A DNA stretch of 64,000 nucleotides from Hyaloscypha bicolor E (lineage: Eukaryota; Ascomycota; Leotiomycetes; Helotiales; Hyaloscyphaceae), in contig NW_020194563.1 in assembly GCF_002865645.1 (NCBI RefSeq), positions 578,152-642,151 of the forward strand, read 5' to 3'. The translations under genes and the position numbers were made by a program. Below, piece after piece: positions 46,301-58,436 of this stretch. The stretch's first letter is position 1. Each line of letters opens with the position of its first letter. The notes under the pieces are model-generated. The model did no database searches and was not told where the DNA came from. It saw only the letters and a program-made list of their open reading frames with translations.

Positions 46301-49100
46301 TACTAGATACTTATAGGATTAAGGAAAAGCTAGATATTAATAATATAGTTATAAGCTTATTACTATTATATTTCTCTAGTTTTACTAATATTAATTCTCT
46401 CTTATCTAATAAAGCTTCTCTATAGCTAGTATTAGTATTAGTACTATATTCTAATTCTATAGAAGTATTAGTTCTAATCTAAATATTAGATAAATATAAT
46501 ACTCTAATATTCTGGGCTATTATATATTCTTTAAACTATATAATATAGTAATTTAGTAAAGAAATTTAAATAAGTATTATAGATCTATTTTCTGATCTAG
46601 AAGTTAGTAAATATAGTATAATACTCTAAGGAATATAAGAAGGCTATATATTTAAATATTTATATAATAAAATAAAAGAATATTATAAATAATTATAAAT
46701 TTCTATTTTAGTTCTAGGTTCTTAAATCCGAAGTTTATTATATATATATTCTCTATTTTAGTAACCTTTATTACTAACTCTAGTAATTTTAGAAGAAGTA
46801 TTTTAGCCTATATCTTAACTTTATTTTCTATTATAAATATAAATATAATTATAAATTCATTCTTAATTTTAAAAGCAAATCTAGTATTAAGAATAGCTCT
46901 ATAAGATTTATTAAGAGAATATAACTAAAATATAAATAGTAGCTTATAGGCTATTATATTTAAACTTAATCTTTATTTTTTTATAGCTAGTATATTTTAA
47001 GATAATAGAAAGAACTTCTTATAAGCCATTTATTACCTTTATAATAAATAATAAGAGTAAATACGAATTGCCTTAGTATCTAGCTTATAATCTAATACTC
47101 TATAACTAAATAATTAGAATATATAAACTAGCCTTTATATTACTCTTTCTAAAAGAAAAAATATAGTCTGAATTATTATTATATTTTAGATAAAATCCAA
47201 GACTAGGCCTTAGGAAAAAGAACTCAAATATAGATCGGATATATTATAATTATTAGTAATTATAGAAATATCTTTCCCCTTTATTAATTATATTATTAAG
47301 GAAATTAAGCTTATAAAATTCCAAGCCATATTTTAATATAAAAAGAAAGTTCCTTTATTATATCTATAAGATATATTCTTTTATTACTAAGTTATTTATA
47401 GAAAAGAACTTATTTTTAAGAATTAACTTTCTTATATTTATAAATATAAATATAATTAATACTATATATAAAATAGTACTAGATTAAAAGCAAAACGGTA
47501 ATTATATATAAGAGGCTAATAATAATATTAACTCTTTAGAATTAGAGATACTATAATAGCTAGTATTATATAGTTAATATAAATATAGTTTTAGCTAAAG
47601 GAATTAGTTTTAGCTAAAGGAATTAGTTTTAGCTAAAGGAATTAGTTTTAGCTAAGGTTCCAAGCTATAGTTTAAACTAAGCTTGTTTTTAAAGCTCGGT
47701 ATTTTAATAGTTTTAGTTATATTTATTTATCTATTATTATATTTTACTCTTTTTCTCCTTAGCTTTAGATTCTATAAGATATTAGAAATCATTAATCTTT
47801 AAGTATTATTCTATTACTTTATTCCTGCTATTATAAATACTTCTTTTATATCTTTAATAGAATATACTAAATATAATAAAAGAAAAAAATAAGATAATAA
47901 TATAATAGTAAAAAAAGAAATGAATTTTAGTAAAATAAATTATAAGGTAATATAACGGAAAATAGGGTATATTAGGCTATTCTTTAATATAAATAAAATA
48001 AAGTTTATTAGTAAAGCTAAATAGAACTAATTAGAAAAAATAACTGAGTTATTATTATTATTACTTAAGAAATAACCTTAAATAGAAGTCTAATTTCTCT
48101 TATTTATAATTTGAAAAATTAAGGTTATTTAGAATAAGAACTTTTATAAGTAATAGGGCTTAAGGTACTATATGAGTTACCCTAATAATTTAATACTAAC
48201 TAATTAGCCCCTAATATATTTGGGCTTTAATATACTAAGTATAAATATAATAAATATATATATAACTTAGTATTCTATTATCTCGATATAAGCTATTATC
48301 TTAATAATAATCCGCCTTACCGAATTAATAGCCTTTAAGGTTATTATTCAAGTATAATAATAATATATAATAATAATAACTTATTCCTACTAGAATATTC
48401 TTAAAGAGGAAATTAGACTTTAAATATCTTAAATAACTACTTTAAAAAACATATAAGCAAATAAAAGAAACTAATAAATATATAAAACGGGAAAAAAGAT
48501 ATATAAAGAATAAGTAATAAAAGATAAAACCTATATTATTTAAAGAATATATATATATCTACTATATACTTCTTTTAAAACCACTTTTTATCTAAATAAA
48601 TAAGAGTTTTAATATATAGGATTCTATTACTAGTCCCAAGAATAAGCCTTACCCGATTTTATTAAAATCTTAAATAAATTTTCTAGTACTATAATAGTAG
48701 CTCTTTAAAAGAATTTACTAATATATCCTATAAAATATAGAACTTTTTAGCTTTATCTAATACTTTATAAAGCTTGGGCAGGATATCTATAACTAACTAT
48801 TAGTAAATAAAAAGGATTTGGAAATATATTAGTACCTAGCTATTAAGTAATTAATAATTCATATTATCTCTTATTTTTAATAAATAGATAAGGCTTATTA
48901 TATATTTAATCTGGGCAAAGGTATTATTTTCGAGAACTATACTAATATCCTTAGTAATAGTAATAAAAAGGTCTAGTAAAATCTATAAGATCTCTATATC
49001 TTAAGTAAAAAATATAACTTAGGCTCGAATCTAAAGCCGTAAAATACTAATTAGATTTATATATATAAGGAGGCAGATAGTATATAAAGCCTATATATAG
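43386..49100. repeat. RIP-degraded AT-rich block
   Basis: TA-rich with scarce CA/TG. It contains a 19-bp tandem repeat at 47589-47657. No family identified except toward the right end, where the kinase-like ghost gene begins and may extend further left than annotated. Confidence 0.6.
47589..47657 (+). repeat. 19-bp tandem repeat
   Basis: TTTTAGCTAAAGGAATTAG occurs three times in perfect succession plus a partial fourth unit. The copies are identical although the surroundings are RIP-degraded. Confidence 0.85.
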
Positions 49101-50656
49101 TTATAAAATATAAACTATCTTATAAGCTATTAGTTTTTAATCTATAGACTAGACTTTTATAAACTAATAAAAGGTCTATAAATATCCCGGAGGATATTAT
49201 TAATCGGATTACTATATTAACTAATCCAGAGAACAAATTTGTATATTTTTCTAAATAGCTAATAATAGTAGCTTTAATATAAATATATATATATATAATT
49301 AAGAATAGCCTTAAATATAGTAAATTAGTTATAGAAGAAGCTAATATTTTCCTTTAACTAAAAGAAAATAAGCTATATATACTTTACTATTACCTTATAG
49401 AACCGAATATTAAAGCCAAAGTATAGAGTAAAGTTAATATCTTACTATATTATACTATAGTAAGCCAGACTTTAACCTTTTACTTAATAATACTAGACTT
49501 AAAGCCTTATAGCCAAAAATAGTAAAATCATATACTAGAAACTGCCTATAGGGCTATAGTTAATCTCAAAGTAATCTTATAATAGATACCTATTAAAGAA
49601 AAGGCCTTAACTCCTCTATTTTTAGTATTTTATATATAAATTCACTCTTTTAAGTAATTACCGATTATATTAAGATCTAGAAAGTTATAAAAAACAAGAA
49701 CTAGCTATAGCTCTATAGATATTATTATATATAAAGACCTATAAAATATGTCTGGCTTATTAGAAAAGGCTTTAGATATTAAGATATTAAATAAATCAAG
49801 GACTTATATATACTAGTCTAGTACTAGATAAATATATATTATTAAACTATTACAAGTAGCCAAAGAAATTAATACCTGCTATCGAAAATACTATATATAA
49901 GCCTATTTATTAGGGCTTATACGAAAAAATCCCTTAGATAAAGCTTATCCAAATATTAATAAATATTATATTTATAAGACTAGTAATAAATATACCTTAG
50001 GAAGGAAGTCTCTTATTAAACTTATATTATACTAACTTGCTAAAGACTCTAATAATAAATATAAGCTACTTGAAAAGCAAGATACTCATAGTATTCTATT
50101 CAGGTTAAGTCTAGAGTAGTATAGATATACTTTTGTTACTAAAGGAACTATAACGGTATTTGAAGCCAGGTTGAAATATAAAGGGTTAGTCTACTAATAC
50201 TTGAATAGAGTTCAAGAAGAGCTTATACTAGTCTATCTTGGAAATATCTCTCTTATCCGTCCTTACTTCTATAATATTAGGGTTAGGATAGTTTATATAC
50301 TACTTATATTATAGGCTAGTAAGTAGGTATATAGAGATTTAATATTAACTATGGGACGGGATTTGACTATAGAAACGAGTAGGGCAGTTATAAAGATATT
50401 GGATTACGGAGTAGAGTATTATAATATACGGCCACCGAATATACTATAGAATCCCGAGATTAGAAATATAGTATTAGTTGACTTCGAATATTCAGAGATT
50501 TTAAAGCAGATAGAAGTCCTTTAAGAGACATTGCCTAATCGGAAGCGGAAGCACCTCTACTTGCCGGGATTAATAGAAGTCCCCTCAGAAGAGAGTCTAT
50601 AGGATGTCTCTGGATCGAGGTACTTCCATTACAGCAATCCATATATTTTAAAGTAA
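49100..50656 (+). pseudogene. Kinase-like ghost gene (fungal protein kinase-like family)
   Basis: One plus-strand frame runs from about 49200 to TAA 50654 without a frameshift, interrupted by TAA/TAG. Readable runs include YYYLIEPNIKAKV, LTFYLIILDLKPYSQK, RYTFVTKGTITVFEARLKYK, VYLGNISLIRPYFYNIRVRI and VYRDLILTMGRDLTIETSRA. The catalytic-type region reads VEYYNIRPPNIL, stop, NPEIRNIVLVDFEYSEI, where the family has HxDVRxxNxLWN and a DFE motif; His and Asp of the loop are Tyr and Asn here, as RIP would produce. It matches my memory of a family of large fungal kinase-fold proteins of unknown substrate. The 3' end is less mutated than the 5' part. Extent to the left is uncertain. Confidence 0.6.
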
Positions 50657-51569
50657 TTTAATTCAATAAAGCCACGAAAATGATCCCTCCGCTCATTTTC
50701 CTCCGGTAAATGTAATATATCATCTTTCGTTGCCTCTCGTATAGCAGCTATTTAATTCTCGGACAACTACGAGACTTTACCGCCATCGAAACCTACTCCT
50801 GCTACAGCTATTTCTAAGTGACGTAAGTTATTGATACTGCCTTCCAGATAAAGTGTATGGTTATGGCAATCGGCAATAGATTTTAAATATTTCATTCTTA
50901 GTTGAATACCGCAATTCGTCAAAGCCTGTACGAAACGACGAGTCAGAAATCTACTGGATAAAGTACAGGGGTGTGGAAACCCCACTGGAGATGGCCCCGC
51001 ATGTACGGAGCCGCTCCATGAGCAGGTGCTTGCGGGCCGAACGGGTGGCCCAGGCCACTGTTCTGGCGTTTTATGATCCCTTGAATCGCAGGGACCATGG
51101 ACTCATGGTCCCTCAAAGGCGCAGCTGCGCAGCTGCACACCTTGCAAACCAATCAAGCACTGAGTTCGTTGAGCTACTGTCCAGTTATTATAGATGCAGG
51201 CAGTTTTGGCTGTATAGCAGAACAACATGCCATGTATCGCCTTCAATAGAAGTATACCCTCGCGACCCTAATGGATGTGCTGTCCCCTTCCACAGCTCTG
51301 CACCCCTATCTAATTGGCAAGGACTGGAAGCTGCTGGGAGGATCAATTATGGAATTAGACAAGCGCCCTTAGCATTTGGTATATATGCAAGTTGGGGGAA
51401 GGGCCGAGCCAGAACTTTTGCTCGGCGAACATAAACGAGTTCAGAAATGTTAAGTCCCTCAGATATTTAAATACAAACGTTTATTCCTTCTCCTCAGTAG
51501 TAGTTCTTACAACTATTCTCCAAGCAACAGCTAGTCCCCAAACAGTCACCTTTCTAATCCTTTCCGGAA
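50657..51569. other. GC-balanced region, no convincing gene
   Basis: Open frames on both strands (for example 50973-51434 plus) lack motifs and overlap each other. Contains the hairpin repeat copy at 51083-51112 and a GCAGCTGCGCAGCTGC palindrome just after it. Confidence 0.35.
51083..51112 (+). repeat. Second copy of the hairpin repeat
   Basis: 30 bases identical to 43255-43284, with the GGGACCATG/CATGGTCCC stem. Confidence 0.75.
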
Positions 51570-52020
51570 TATACCAAGCGGAGCTGGAATATCTACCAAG
51601 CAGACATCGGCATGGAATGAATAGGTATAGCATGAGGACAAAAATAAGTGGGAGAGATATTATTCCAAGAAGGGCAAGTATAAGTATAAGTGGCAAGACC
51701 CAGAACCTTCAACTTCATCGATTTCGAAACAGGAAAAGAGCACTATATCAGCCTGGAGTAAATAGAAGTGGAAGGAGGATAACAAAAAGTAGAGCAGATA
51801 TCGTTTAGCCAAGGGAGAGTATAAGTATAAGTAGCAAGACCCAGAACCTTTAACTTTACCGATTTTGAAACCAGAAGAGAGTACCATATCGGCCTAGAGT
51901 AAATGGGAGTGGAAGGAGGATAACAAAAAGTGGAGCAGATATCGTTTAGTCAAGGGCGAATATAAGTATAAGTGGCAAGACCCAGTAACTTTATCGACTT
52001 CGAAACCGAAAGGGAATAAG
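51570..52020 (+). pseudogene. Relic of a Trp-rich protein with 47-residue tandem repeats
   Basis: In one plus-strand frame AAG-GG(C/A) starts units at 51670, 51811 and 51952, exactly 141 nt apart. Each unit reads KGEYKYKWQDPEP, a Ser/Thr-rich linker, ISAWSKWEWKEDNKKWSRYR. An earlier partial unit near 51613 reads WNE*V*HEDKNKWERYYS. The in-frame stops are all TAG where neighbouring units have TGG (Trp), so they are G-to-A changes. A Lys-rich tail follows the third unit. Fungal proteins with repeated WSEWxW-type and YRAR-type modules exist; I cannot assign a function. The frame becomes unreadable upstream of 51570 and AT-rich after 52020. Confidence 0.6.
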
Positions 52021-52702
52021 GGAAAAGAAGTAGAGAAAAAGAAGAAAAAGAAGGGAAACCTTTCAATAGTATTATACCGGCCGAGATAGGGGAATCTATA
52101 CCACTAGATACTTTACCTTAATACCAATAACTATATATACGAAGTTACCGGCAAAGTAATATACTTTACTATAGAAGCCAAATCTGGTATTATACCAAAT
52201 AGTTCCGGCTTATATCTCGAATCGATCTATATAGCCGAAATCCAGCCAGCCAATATAGCAGAACTATATAAGATTATTACCGAAACCCCAGTATAAAACG
52301 ATATTTAGGGATAGTACTATTAAGACTATATAATAGAGGCTCTCGAAAGTTTAAATAAGGAACAAATTATAGATAATAAGAATTTTAAGAAAGTAAAAAG
52401 GCATCTTCTAAAGAGATTTAATAGCTAAAAACTCGATATTCTTACTTTATTTCAGATAGTAGGAAGCCTTTTCGAAAAAGATAAAAGGAAATATTATTTC
52501 TCGTTACAGATATTTATAGATAGCTATTAAATTAAAAATGAGAATAATACTTAAATAGAAAAAGCAGATCTAGTTTCCTATAAAAGAGTATATTTCTCCT
52601 CTATTAATATACTAATTAATCTATTAAATATTCCTAGTACTATATATTACTATAGTTTCTAATAGTATCTATTAGTAAATATAAATACCAATTACTTAAA
52701 CT
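52021..52702. repeat. RIP-degraded, coding-like in one plus-strand frame
   Basis: Reads NNYIYEVTGKVIYFTIEAKS, IAEIQPANIAELYKIITETP and a charged run with TAA/TAG stops. Probably the continuation of a protein gene, perhaps that of the 47-residue repeats after a frameshift. Family unknown. Confidence 0.35.
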
Positions 52703-53092
52703 CTAACTTACTCTAGTAAGGGCTTTTATATATTCCCAGTACTCTGGATATACCCTACTAAACTCCCAGTCTACTAGTCCAGTAATCTTAATACTATTTA
52801 AAGCAGTATATAATACTAATATGTTCTTAGAATATAGGTTACTATAAGTTATAATAATCTGGTAACTTATACTTAGTATAGAAGTAATTAAATCCAGATA
52901 GACCTGATTTAGCTTCCGGTAAATAGAAACCAAGAATACTTTAAATTCCATTTTAGTTAAAATACTCTTTATACTAGTCCGAATATATTATTATAGATCT
53001 CTATATAAGGGCGGATTACCGCTACTAAGGTATTTGGATTATAATAGCACTTTCTATAAATATTACAGGATTCCCCCTAATTAAGACCGTAT
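52703..53092 (-). pseudogene. Distal part of an APH-like kinase gene split by hAT
   Basis: Minus-strand frame: LSSGNPPLYRDL, then KVFLVSIYRKLNQVYLDLIT, YQIIITYSNLYSKNILV and ITGLVDWEFSRVYPEYWEYI to a TGA-free end at 52703. In aminoglycoside-phosphotransferase-like proteins the catalytic loop is HGDLHPxNI and the metal site is DWE. Here the loop reads YSNLYSKNI: every change is a C-to-T or G-to-A transition, while DWEF is kept. This half continues the frame of 56605-57297 across the hAT element. Substrate unknown; fungal APH-like families are large. Confidence 0.75.
53085..53092. repeat. Target-site duplication GACCGTAT (left copy)
   Basis: Identical to 56605-56612 on the other side of the hAT element; 8 bp is the hAT-typical length. 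Confidence 0.85.
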
Positions 53093-56000
53093 TAGTATAT
53101 TAAAGGATTATTCAAGTTATTCAAGTTATTTATAAATATTTATAAATAACTTAAATAAAATATAAATAACAAGTAGCTTAAAAAACTTAAGTAAAATAGA
53201 ATAATTATTTATAAATAATATAAATAACTATAAATAATTACGTGGAAATTATATAGAAGTTACGGGATTATTATAAATCAATATATATTTAAATTTAAAA
53301 AAATTAAACTAAGGTATCTATTAAGCAGCCTTATATAAGCTAAGCTAGAGCTTATATAAGGCTACTTAAATATCAATTTTCTATAATAATAAACTAATTA
53401 TCCTCCCTAGAATCTTGGTTTTTCTTCTTTTTCTCTCTCTTTTTCTCTTCTTTTTTAGCCTTTTCTAACTTATCTTGAAATAACCTCTAGCTTTTTAAGT
53501 AAAATATTATCTCAAAAATACTCTTATTAAGTCTATTATATAGTTTAGACATAATAAGAGCACCCTGAGAAAAAAACCTCTTACTAGCTACTAAGGAAGC
53601 CGGAATTCCTAAATATTTCCTAGCTATTAAAGCTAATACAGGGAATCTAGTAGTATTAGACTTCTAATAGTCTAAGGACTTAGTCTATATATATATTAGT
53701 ACTAATATATTAAAAAATATTAAGAGAATATCGGATAGATATTTAATAGAATATAAGTAAAGTTTTATTTACTTTTTTATCTTCTCTTTTTTCTTCTAAA
53801 TAAGTTATTAATTCATTCTCTATTTTAGAAAACAAATTAGTAATATATATATCCGAACTACCGGAATCGGAATCGGAATCGGAATCGGCCATACTAATAT
53901 CCGAAGTATCGGATCTAGCTTGAGATATATTATAATTATATTTATATCTAAATTCAAAAATTAGTTATTAAAATACTAAAAGCTAATAAAAGAAAGTACT
54001 TATATATTATAATCAGTCTTTAATCTATTATATATATCCGAAGATATACTACTAGATAAGCCAATACTAGTTAATCCTTCTTATTTAATTCGAGAATTAA
54101 GAATAAGAGCCAAATATAAAGCTTTATTTTTATTATCTAAAACGCCTGTTTTAGGATAATATTTTCGAAGCTTAGCTATACCCTTATCTATAGCATCTGT
54201 AAATACTTTATCCTATTAAAATATTAGTATAAAAATATTAATAATATAAAAAGAGTTTAAAAAAAAACTTACTTTAAATTCCTTTTTGAAATTTTCCAAT
54301 TTATTATATATTTTATATACTTCAGGTATAATATAATATATAGTAGGATAGTTTTCGGCTTGTAATTTAGTTATTGCTTTAACAAATATTAAAATTATAT
54401 TTAAAATATTATTTAAATAAATAATTTCAATATTAGTTAAAACTAGACTTTTATTTTTAAAAGCCTTTGAATTAGAGCTATTAATAACTACTTTAATAGC
54501 TTTATATATATATAAAAAGTTCTTTAATATATAATAAATCAAAGACTACCGTGTTTTTTAATCTATAAATAATTAGTATTAATTAATAATTAATTAAATA
54601 ATTAATTAATTACTTATTAAGTTAAAGAAATCGAGCATTTTCTATATTAAAAGCTTTAATTTGAGCTTCTAATAGCCGTCGGTTTTCTTAATTATATTTA
54701 AGACCTATAATAGTCTTTCGAACCTTTCTCTAAATTAATAAATCTATAATTTATTAATAAAACTATTATAAATTATAAAGGGAACTTACTTATTACTTAT
54801 TCTACTTCTCTTTCTTCTTCTCTATCTTCAAGTTCTTCTATTTCTTACTCATATAAATCCGTAGAATAAGAGGTATTATAATTATTCTTAATAAAAGCTT
54901 TTAAAATATCTTAAATTACCAAGTTTAATATATAAGCTATATAAGAAATATCTCTTTGAAATTTAATGCCTTCCTTATTATAATACTTTATAAAAGCCTT
55001 TAATAAGATATTATTTGAGCTAGTATTATCTCGAGTAATACTAAATAAAATATATTAGTAATTATATAATTTACCTAGTAATATTATATTTAATATTATA
55101 TTATTTTAAAGCTCCTAATAAAACAGAAAGTATATAAATACCGGAGTATATATTATTTAAATCTTTTATAACTAATAAATAATATTTTAATTTAAAATCC
55201 TTATTTATAAAATATCTATAATATATTAGTATATATTTTACTTAATAATTATTAGAATATATAAACTTATATAGTAATTCCAAAAAAGGCCTTTTAATTT
55301 ATACCTGTTCAAGTATCTAAAGTAATAGAGAAGGTTCCTTGAGAATTAATATTCTCTTTTAACTCTTCTTTAATATTTAAACTCTTTTTAATATAGTATA
55401 ATTTAAGCTCATCTATAAGAGCCTTCGAGTATATAGCAGGTACTTAACTATTAAATATTAGTATATAAATAAATAAAGAATAAAGTAATAAAAGCTTAAA
55501 ATAGTAATAGCCCAAAAAGAAATATTATTATTAATAATAAAATTTAATAATAATCTCTTAAAGTAATTAATAATAAAGCTTTCTTCTTATTATCCCGATT
55601 ACTTATTAAAAAGGCTAGTTATAGTTATTTGTAAGACTTAACTAAAAGCTTCACTTTTATCTATTAAATATATTAGTAAATATTTCTTTTTAATTAATAA
55701 TAAAATAACTTACTATTATTATTACTATCCTTAAGATTCTTAAGGTCTATAAATCTATGGAAATGCCGAAAATAAGAGTAATAATTACTTATAGGAGTAT
55801 ATATTTATTAATTAAGCTATGTTTTACTATTAGATTAGTTAGTAAAAAATTTATTAAAAATTAATATATTAACTTACAAATACCCTCTAATTATACATTT
55901 AATAATACATATACAGAGGTCCCCGATATTCTCTTATATAGGATTTAGCGTCTTTTTTAAGTAGCCTTTCTTAAAAAGAGAAGCTTACTTATTAAATAGT

Positions 56001-56604
56001 CTTAATTCGAAATCGTAGTAATTTTGACTTATATTAAGCTTGATTAAAGAGTCTTGAGACATTTTCGAGTATATTAAATATATATAAGGATATATATAAT
56101 ATAAAATAATATAATAAGAGTAATAATTGATTTTTTATAAGTAATTAAAGTATAAGAAAGAAGTAAAATCAAGGAAAACGATGTATTCTTATATAAAGTT
56201 CTAATATTCTAAAGTCTGCTTTATAATTCTTCTAATTATAAAGGTTTGCTTTAGTCCGAAGATTCTAGTTCTTTGATTTCTAACTTTTAGCTCCTATATT
56301 AGTAATTTAATATAATTGTAATTCATGGAGGTTCTAGAAGTATTATTGAGGTTCGATTCGCTTACCAAGCGCTACTACCACCTGATTAGCTAGTAAGGTG
56401 GCGCCAGGTACGGGACCACCCGAGGCCTTACCTAATTAGGCTAGCTTATCACGTGTACAGATCACGTACGTTATTCAAGTTATTTATAAATATTCATAAA
56501 TAACTTAAATAATATATAAATAAAATATAAATAACGAGATTTATACTTGAATAAAATAGAATAACGGCTGTTATTCTATTTTACTCTATTTATTTAATAT
56601 ACTG
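53093..56604 (-). mobile_element. hAT DNA transposon, RIP-degraded
   Basis: 3512 bp. The right end, read on the minus strand, is CAGTATATTAAA and the left end TAGTATATTAAA (C to T). It is flanked by the perfect 8-bp duplication GACCGTAT. A minus-strand transposase relic runs from ATG ~56062 (MSQDSLIKLNISQNYYDFEL) to ~53394. Readable parts are LQAENYPTIYYIIPEVYKIY and, near 53490-53670, TTRFPVLALIARKYLGIPAS and LVASKRFFSQGALI, the hAT C-terminal dimerisation domain. Many TAA/TAG stops make it inactive. Both ends contain a 30-bp perfect palindrome of type AAGTTATTTATAAAT + ATTTATAAATAACTT. Confidence 0.9.
53394..56062 (-). pseudogene. hAT transposase relic
   Basis: Several degraded segments on the minus strand are readable: the N-terminal LNISQNYYDFELRLFNK and SLFKKGYLKK, the central NIEIIYLNNILNIILIFVKA, and the C-terminal dimerisation motif ASLVASKRFFSQGALI followed by a Lys/Glu-rich tail. 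Catalytic residues could not be placed because the RNase H-like core is too mutated. Intact enzymes of this family cut and paste the element with 8-bp duplications. Confidence 0.75.
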
Positions 56605-57297
56605 GACCGTATAGAACTCTTTAGTTCAGATAAAAGATTCGGCCAGAGGTCCGTAAAGGGATCTCCCTCAATATATAACATAAATATATAGTTGCAACTT
56701 CTAATTGAAATTGCCCCTAGCGGCTTCGGCATTAGTATATCTTCTCGGTAAGCCCAAATATAACATATAGTCTAATACTCGCTAATATCCAGGCCTGGAG
56801 CAAATTTGACTACTATACAGGGGATAATCTTTATTATCCACTTTAAAAGAACTTGGTAAAGCACTTTCCCATCCTTCAGCAGCCGCCAGAAAGCAGAAGC
56901 TGGAAACCCATTCGATATATCCAATGAATTAAGGCCAATAAGTGCCTGAACCTGCTATACCAAAGGTGAAACGATGCTAAAGGCACCACACGGTTCAGGA
57001 ATAGATGGCTGAATAACCTTTAGCTCTTGCGCAACATCTGGAACTGGTAGGATAGTCGTCGAAGCCCCTAGACGCGGGCAGATCAGTTTCCAAATTCACA
57101 CATTACTCCAATAACATTAACATACCTCTGAGCTCATTTAACCGCTCTGTACTGTATTTAATATGCGGAGACAGGTCTGCCTCTGGATTTGATTCAAGGA
57201 TCTTTACCAGTGTCGAGATGAACCTGGAGTTATACCTCGCCCGCGGCGTACGGAGCGACGGATCGAGGCTCGATAGCGGAGTTGGGTTCTCTCGCAT
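56605..57297 (-). pseudogene. Proximal part of the APH-like kinase gene
   Basis: Exon 1 (57297-57126) starts MRENPTPLSSLDPSLRTPRA. A consensus intron lies at 57125-57068 (GTATGT donor, ACTGAT branch, TCTAG acceptor, 58 nt). Exon 2 reads GASTTILPVPDVAQELKVIQ, then IPCIVVKFAPGLDISEY, ICYIWAYREDILMPKPLGAI, SCNYIFMLYIEGDPFTDLW and NLLSELKSSIR, the N-lobe pattern of fungal APH-like kinases (VVKFG, then E...PxP...G). It stops at the hAT insertion at 56604. Removing the element and one GACCGTAT gives KSSIRS and the frame continues into 53092-52703. Two TAG codons (before QVQALIGL and before TICYIW) are additional damage. Confidence 0.75.
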
Positions 57298-58436
57298 ATC
57301 ATATCAGGGAATGTTGATTGCTGTTCGTATTGGTCGAGCAAACTTGGTTTGTTGGGGGCACTGCAAGTTAAAGGGTCCTCCGAGGGGTTTCTGTATTTGC
57401 CCGAGGCGACAGGGGTCTTAGCGTGGCAGCGGTTTGGTAGTGTTAACGCTAAGAGGTCACGTGAACCCAAGTTTAGTCGCCTCGCCCTCGCCCTCTCTCC
57501 TCTCCACTCCTCTCTGCCTCAAGATTGAGAATGAGCTGAGATGAGAATCTCGGCCCGCAATACGTACGCGCTGGAACTGTTTTACAACGTAGAGTCTTAT
57601 GATGCTTGTCCCGTGGCACCTGTCGAGGACGGACGTCTGAATGGAGCCTCATCATTGGCTTGTTGGATGCAAAGGAGCGGTCTTGATTCACAAGATTTCA
57701 GCCGTTGTGTTTCGCCCGTGCATCTGATCCCCGCATCCTCCTCGCTTTGAACGCCCGTGGCGGGACTGGCTGACAGAAGGACAAGATTCCATTCCAACGT
57801 TCGTCCCAGCAGATGCCAAGGGGCAAGTAGGCACGCAGGGCTGAATTGTCATCATCGCCGCTGCTTGATAGTTCGACCTTCTCCAATATAGGAGCCCCAA
57901 CGCCAATGAAGCAATCGGCTGCTCCACCATTTCAAGAATGACCGGCCCCTGTACGCTGTGAAGGATTGCACCCAAGCGTTATCCTTAAGTTGGAGAAGTA
58001 GAAATGAAGCTTGGCTTCGATCCAGAGTTTCGTATGTGTACGGAAAGCGATAAGGATCAGAAGACCAAGCGATTTTCGAATCTGGTTTTCGACCTTCAAT
58101 ATCTGATTTGTAACACGTGTGCACCCCACCAAAAATCGCCCGTAACCAAAATACCGCATTCTGCAGGCATAACCACACCTAACTTAAGTCCCTTTATTAC
58201 TATCTATTATAAGACTCGTATATATAATTAAATCATATTTCTAAGTATAGATAATTTATAATATAATTAACTATAATACTTCTGAATTATTCTTATAAGG
58301 TTATACTAGCCCCATATTACTACTTATAATATTTCTCTGCTCTTTTTCTTTACTCTTACTAATATATAACTAGCTTTATATATATAAGATATATATAAAA
58401 GAACGGAATTATATTGGATTAGAGAATTAGTTATAG
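57298..58436. other. GC-balanced region grading into AT-rich DNA
   Basis: Probable upstream region of the minus-strand APH-like gene, with CT-rich tracts at 57480-57520. Overlapping frames of 60-108 codons on both strands (57473-58231) share no motif and are not called. RIP-like composition starts at about 58190. Confidence 0.4.

Noticed and set aside
50973..51434. Plus-strand 153-codon open frame
   Set aside because: Covers the hairpin repeat and overlaps minus-strand frames of similar length; no domain or intron signal.
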